A stretch of DNA of 27,523 nucleotides from Zelonia costaricensis. Lineage: Eukaryota > Euglenozoa > Kinetoplastea > Trypanosomatida > Trypanosomatidae. Position numbers and translations under genes: made by a program. The stretch lies in the NCBI GenBank assembly GCA_030849075.1, contig JASAOO010003187.1:1-27523 (forward strand), written 5' to 3'. The number at the start of each line of letters is the position of its first letter. Within the stretch, counting starts at the first letter, position 1. Shown piece after piece: positions 23,353-27,523 of this stretch. The notes beneath the pieces are model-generated. The model was not told the origin of the DNA. It worked only from the letters and a program-made list of their open reading frames with translations, and searched no databases.

Positions 23353-23829
23353 GTCCCGCTGCTCACTGCAGCACGCACACGGCGACTGCTGGGGCCCCGA
23401 CCTCTCTACGCCCATGGCGCAGTGGCCCTTGCACGGTTTGTGCCTGAGCGCGCTGATGCGCGTGCGCGTGCGCTGCGCGTGTTGGTCTTGATGGCGGTCT
23501 GCTGCAAATCGGTTCACACACGCAGGCGTGCTGATGTGCCCGGCGCCTTCACAAGCTCTGCCGTGTCTTCCTCTTTTTCGTTTACTGAGACTCTTCCGCA
23601 CCCCCTCTCGGCGCGTACGTCTGCGGCCTCTGCCGCTCATCAACGCGTTCACGTGGAGCTGAGGTGCAGGCGAGCGGCACACCCGCCTTTCCGTCACCCC
23701 CCCTGTCGAGCGCGGCGGCAACCGCGGCACCCTCGGTCATCGACTCTGCGACGTTGCCGTGCAGCGCTGAGGCGACTCTACGACGCGCGCGGCGCCGCGG
23801 CCCGCCCCTCCCACCCATCACGCACGGCA

Positions 23830-23902
23830 CCCCCCCCTTCTCCATCCCCGCTCTCTCTCCTACTCTTGTTGCGCCGCCCCCGACGCACGACTCCGTCGGC
23901 AG
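23830..23902 (+). promoter_or_regulatory. Candidate trans-splice acceptor of the LRR gene
   Basis: A C/T tract (23830-23870) is followed by the first AG at 23901-23902. Further AGs at 23935-23936 and 23997-23998 follow a second pyrimidine tract and are alternatives. In every case 24059 is the first ATG. Confidence 0.5.
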
Positions 23903-24058
23903 TACCGCCCCCGCTCCCTCCGCTGTGGGACCGTCAGTCTCCACCCATCTTCTACTCGGCCCACACCGCGGCACGGCATCGGCTGCTGGTCCCCGCAGAG
24001 AGCCGCGAGCCCCTCGCGCGCACGCGGTCCACAGGGCCCTTCGCCTATTTCAGTCAAG

Positions 24059-27000
24059 ATGGAGGAGCACGCGGTGGCACCCGCTGCGTCGCTCGATGAC
24101 GCCTACCGCGCCTCGCAGGATGCGCTCCGCGCGGTGCGCGATGTCGTGCTCGGTGAGGAGTGGTTCGCGGAACGCCCCCCACTCGCCCTCGCCGTCGCAC
24201 ACCCGATGGTGCGGCTCTGGTGCGAGATGTGGCGCACCGCACGGAGCCCTGACCTGCACGCGGCTTCTACCGCCGACGCAGAGCCGTGTGCGCTCTCCCG
24301 TGACACAGATCCCGCAACAGCGCGTCAGCCGCCACGACCGGCGCCGTTTGTGCGGGTGGGGCGCCGCCGCCTGCGCAACCCCGCCGCCGCCGCCCTGCCC
24401 GCCCCCGCCGGGGCAGATCACTTCTCCAGCGGCACACACTCCCTCACCACCGCGGCCGCTGTACTCGCGACGTCCCCCTACGCAGCGGCCGCGCCGGGCG
24501 CTGCATCGCGCGTGACGCCGCTCGTCGCCCCGCTGTCGGCGCTGCCCACCCCGTCCGCGGCGCAGCGGGAAGCCACCACCGGACCGCCCGTCACCGCCCC
24601 CCGCAGTGCCCTCCGCGGCGTTCCGGTGGTGGACCCCACCGCGCCGCTCTACTCGCTGGAGACGTACGCAGAGACGATACAGCGGCTGGATGTCGGCGTG
24701 CGGGTCGGCCACGTGCGACTTGTGACGGTGTGGCTGCCCTGCGAGGCGGCGTGCGACCCGAGCGCGGGCGGCGGCACTGCAGCGGGCCGGCGCGTGCGCC
24801 TCGTGCGCGGCCTCTTCGGCCACGTGCCGGCAGCCCTCACCGTCGCCGCCGCCCACCGCAGTGCCTCCGCCGTGCACGCCGCAGAGGCGCAGCGCGTGGC
24901 CCGCGCCGCGTTCATCGATGACGCACCGGCTGCCGCAGCTGCCGCGGACGAGAGGGACGGGGCGGGGGGGGAGGGGGAGGAGGGCGGCGAGGGGACGCGG
25001 GTGGTGGGGGCCCCTCGCCCGGCTGAGCGCGCAGCCGCACACGCGTCCGCGTCTCGCCATGAGAGCGAGGCGGACGCGGGCACGGACGCCGACGCCGACG
25101 AGAGCAGCGATGGCGCTGCGGAGGACTGGGAGACGGCCGCGCTGCTCGAGGAGGCGCAGCTGCACGACTGCTCGTCACCCCGACCACCGACCGTCACCCA
25201 CCCCGCCGCAGCAACGCCAGCGCCGGGGCCCGTCGCCCGCAGCCGCACCGCAGCCGGCAGACGACCTCCACCGGCGGCGGCCGACCCGCAGGCGCGGCGC
25301 GACTCCGCAGCAGCGCCTGCCGCAGTTCCACAGGCCGTCAGCGCGGCGTCGGCAGCGGCGGCGGCGCTCCCCGCCACTGCCGGCTCCTCGCACGCGGAGG
25401 CGGGTGACGCCGTCGACGGTGTGGCTGCGGTGCTCCCGCCGCCGTGCGGGTGGTGGCTGCGCCGCGGGGTGCCGGTCGACGGCGCATCGCCGCTCGTGCC
25501 GCTGTACGCCCACTGCGTGGACGCGACGCGGCAGTGGCTCGACTGGCTCGAGGCGGCGGCCTCGTCGTGCCTGTGCGGAGTGTCGCTCAGCGGGTGGTGC
25601 CCCGCCTACGTGCAGCCCTGCCTCGTGCCCCCGCCAGAGCTCGCGCGCTGTGCCGCGTCCATGGCGCTGGAGGACGCCGTGTCGGCCACGCTGCCGCTGC
25701 GCGGCCTCCACCTCGAGTCCTCCACCGCCAGCCTGGCACGGCTGCTGCGCGGTGGGACGGCGCTGTCGACGTCGCTCGTCGCCCTCGACACGCCGCACCT
25801 GCGCCGGCTGGAGACGGCGTCACCGGGCGGCGACGCCGGGGCGGTGGAGGACCTCGGCGTGGCACTGCGCCGCCTGCCGCAGCTGCGGTACCTCAGCCTC
25901 AAGCACAGCCCCAACGTGTTGACGTGCGCGACGACCAGCGACGGCGCTGCTGCGGCTGCAAGGACGGAGCCGATGGCGGCGATTTGCGGCGGCCTGCGCG
26001 AGCTCGACCTGCACGGTGTGGGCGGCCTGTGCGCCGCCGCGCTCGCCGGCGTTGCCCACACGTGGGGCTCGCTGCGGACGCTAGACCTGACGCGCACCGA
26101 GATCACCGCAGCGATGCTGGAGGCGCTCATCACCGGCACCTGCACTGCGCCCGCGGCATCCACCCCAGAGGCAGGGGCCGACGCCACAGAAGCGGGGCGC
26201 ACCTCTTCGCGCGGCGCAGCTCCTGCCGCGACACCTCTCGTGCGGCTGGAGACGGTGGCTCTGACGGCGTGCCGCGCCCTCACGCGCGTGGCGGCCCTCG
26301 CCGCCCTACCCCGGCTGCGCCGGCTCGATCTACAGGCAAGCGGTGTGACGCACGCAACCGACCTCGTGGGCTGCGACGCGCTGGAGGAGCTCGTGCTGAC
26401 GCGCTGCGAGCACCTCCGCGCCCTGCACCCGCTCTGGCGCCTCCCGCGGCTGCGCTGCGTGGAGGTGGACGGCGTGCGCCAGCGACCGGAGGAGGTCTTG
26501 CTGATGCCCGCGCTCCCCGCCACGGGACCGCGCACCGACATGGACACGCTGTTCGCTGCGCCGCTCGTGCGGCTCAACCTCGCCCAGTCGTCGGTTGTGC
26601 GGGGGCCCGGCGTGGGGCACCTGGCGCGGTGTCTGCGCGCCGCGAGCCGGCAGCTGACCTCGCTGGTCATCCTGCAGCTCGACCACACGGAGGTGGACAA
26701 TACGACGCTGCGGGTCCTGGCCGGGCTCGGCCCCACCACCGACGGCGCAGCGAGGGACTTCGAGGGCGCCGGCGGCGTGTCATACCGAGGACCGGACGGG
26801 GACGACGTGCTGGGTGGCCTCGGCGCCGCGTGTGTGCCGGGGGCGGTGACCTCGCTGCAGGAGCTGAGCCTGGTGGGCTGTGCGCACGTGCGCCACCTCG
26901 GCCCGCTCGGCCTGCTGCCGCAGCTCACTCGCCTCATCGCCGACGGCGCCGGGGTGGCGCACGTGGAGGGGCTGCAGCGCAGCCGCAGTCTCGTCTGCGT

Positions 27001-27523
27001 CTCCCTCAGCCACTGCAGCCAGCTGGGCGCCATCAGCCCACTCGCGTACATCGCGTCGCTGCGGTCGCTGGACGTGAGCCGCACCCCGCTGAACGACGCC
27101 GGGCTGCTGCGCTTTGTGTACCCCGCCGTGGTGACGGAGCTGGTGGAGCGTGTGCAGGACCCGGCGGCGAACGCCGCGGCACTGGAGTGGGCTGCCGGCA
27201 TCGCCCGCGACGAGGCGCTCGTCCCGTCGCGGGTGGAGCGGCTGCGGCTGTACCAGTGCACGGCGCTGCAGCACATCAGCTGTGTCGCCCACCTGCCCCG
27301 CCTCCGCGCCCTCGACGCGAGCCACACCGCCGTCTTCGACCACGGCTTCACCGGCTTCTTCGGGCGCCTCGATGTGCTCCTGCGCACGCAGACGTGGCTG
27401 ACGGCGCAGCGCGCAGAGCAGCGGGCTGCCGGCGCAGACGCCGTGAGCGGCATCGCCCCGCTGCCGGACGAGTCAGCGATGCTGCAGGCGTGGCGCACGA
27501 GCGGCACGGACGCTGCGGCTGCT
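24059..27523 (+). CDS. Leucine-rich repeat protein, 3' end outside the window
   Basis: The frame is open for 1155 codons to the window edge with no stop. Residues 1-170 contain short conserved-looking helical segments followed by Ala/Pro/Thr-rich linker. About 195-275 looks folded (LYSLETYAETIQRLDVGVRV and onward). About 295-365 is acidic and Gly/Glu/Asp-rich. From about 545 leucine-rich repeats run almost to the edge, with LxxLxL cores near residues 548, 609, 647, 672, 731, 754, 776, 836, 866, 933, 957, 979, 1001, 1060 and 1082 (for example LRELDL, LRTLDL, LRRLDL, LEELVL, LQELSL). Several repeats carry a Cys after the core (TACRAL, TRCEHL, VGCAHV, SHCSQL). There is no signal peptide, so it is not a surface PSA-type LRR protein; an intracellular scaffold or adaptor is likely. 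The function is unknown. The start is the first ATG after any plausible acceptor. Confidence 0.88.
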   Translation, partial: MEEHAVAPAASLDDAYRASQDALRAVRDVVLGEEWFAERPPLALAVAHPMVRLWCEMWRTARSPDLHAASTADAEPCALSRDTDPATARQPPRPAPFVRVGRRRLRNPAAAALPAPAGADHFSSGTHSLTTAAAVLATSPYAAAAPGAASRVTPLVAPLSALPTPSAAQREATTGPPVTAPRSALRGVPVVDPTAPLYSLETYAETIQRLDVGVRVGHVRLVTVWLPCEAACDPSAGGGTAAGRRVRLVRGLFGHVPAALTVAAAHRSASAVHAAEAQRVARAAFIDDAPAAAAAADERDGAGGEGEEGGEGTRVVGAPRPAERAAAHASASRHESEADAGTDADADESSDGAAEDWETAALLEEAQLHDCSSPRPPTVTHPAAATPAPGPVARSRTAAGRRPPPAAADPQARRDSAAAPAAVPQAVSAASAAAAALPATAGSSHAEAGDAVDGVAAVLPPPCGWWLRRGVPVDGASPLVPLYAHCVDATRQWLDWLEAAASSCLCGVSLSGWCPAYVQPCLVPPPELARCAASMALEDAVSATLPLRGLHLESSTASLARLLRGGTALSTSLVALDTPHLRRLETASPGGDAGAVEDLGVALRRLPQLRYLSLKHSPNVLTCATTSDGAAAAARTEPMAAICGGLRELDLHGVGGLCAAALAGVAHTWGSLRTLDLTRTEITAAMLEALITGTCTAPAASTPEAGADATEAGRTSSRGAAPAATPLVRLETVALTACRALTRVAALAALPRLRRLDLQASGVTHATDLVGCDALEELVLTRCEHLRALHPLWRLPRLRCVEVDGVRQRPEEVLLMPALPATGPRTDMDTLFAAPLVRLNLAQSSVVRGPGVGHLARCLRAASRQLTSLVILQLDHTEVDNTTLRVLAGLGPTTDGAARDFEGAGGVSYRGPDGDDVLGGLGAACVPGAVTSLQELSLVGCAHVRHLGPLGLLPQLTRLIADGAGVAHVEGLQRSRSLVCVSLSHCSQLGAISPLAYIASLRSLDVSRTPLNDAGLLRFVYPAVVTELVERVQDPAANAAALEWAAGIARDEALVPSRVERLRLYQCTALQHISCVAHLPRLRALDASHTAVFDHGFTGFFGRLDVLLRTQTWLTAQRAEQRAAGADAVSGIAPLPDESAMLQAWRTSGTDAAAA

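Larger units (their letters stand above)
23217..24058 (+). other. Intergenic region between the ProA-like and LRR genes
   Basis: No gene is seen. A short TG-rich run (23338-23352) follows the ProA-like stop by about 120 bases. From about 23570 the + strand becomes pyrimidine-rich, with a strong C/T tract at 23830-23870. Open frames here give Arg/Pro/Ser/Thr-rich peptides without family features. Confidence 0.75.

Noticed and set aside
25606..27507. A 633-codon open frame on the - strand opposite the LRR gene
   Set aside because: Arg/Ser/Ala-rich with no recognisable motif, while the + strand shows clear leucine-rich repeats over the same bases.
1..27523. CRISPR array, prophage, insertion sequence or bacterial operon
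   Set aside because: Gene structure, trans-splicing signals, and eukaryotic-only families (ARPC4, DPH7) indicate a eukaryotic nuclear genome; no spaced direct repeats or transposase genes are seen.

Overview
The window looks like nuclear DNA of a trypanosomatid flagellate, most likely a member of the Leishmaniinae (Leishmania, Leptomonas, Crithidia, Porcisia and relatives). The evidence is high GC with G/C-ending codons, seven long intronless genes all on the + strand, alanine/serine-rich expansions inside proteins, and intergenic stretches carrying polypyrimidine tracts followed by AG trans-splice acceptors and (CA)n/(TG)n microsatellites. This is the layout of one directional polycistronic transcription unit. 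I see no promoters, tRNAs, rRNAs, CRISPR arrays or intact mobile elements. The species cannot be fixed from the sequence alone.

Layout: 1-754 is intergenic DNA and the 5' leader of gene 1. 755-11818 encodes a 3687-residue giant with repeated beta-sandwich segments resembling the ASH/MSP (HYDIN-type) modules of ciliary proteins. 12667-14145 encodes a TPR co-chaperone candidate with a complete five-residue carboxylate clamp. 15839-16462 encodes ARPC4, the 20-kDa Arp2/3 subunit. 17199-18182 encodes a coiled-coil protein ending in a textbook destruction-box motif. 19152-20519 encodes a WD40 protein recognisable as DPH7 (diphthine methylesterase). 21360-23216 encodes a gamma-glutamyl phosphate reductase (ProA) family protein whose catalytic cysteine is replaced by alanine. 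24059 to the window end is a leucine-rich-repeat protein, open at the 3' edge.

The genes do not form a pathway; shared transcription is expected in trypanosomatids and implies no functional link. Several touch on cytoskeleton, flagellum or cell division (giant ASH-like protein, ARPC4, coiled-coil protein) and others on protein maturation (TPR co-chaperone, DPH7). In five of the seven genes the first ATG downstream of the first AG after the pyrimidine tract is clearly the chosen start; this excludes the longer N-termini that a simple open-reading-frame extension would give. Gene 3 fits the same rule, and gene 7 has more than one possible acceptor.

Most worth following up: the apparent ProA pseudoenzyme, the cyclin-like D-box at the C-terminus of the coiled-coil protein, the intact carboxylate clamp plus a duplicated LEKFR-type motif in the TPR protein, and a strand-polar arrangement in which (CA)n tracts sit just before start codons and (TG)n tracts lie in the DNA after stop codons.
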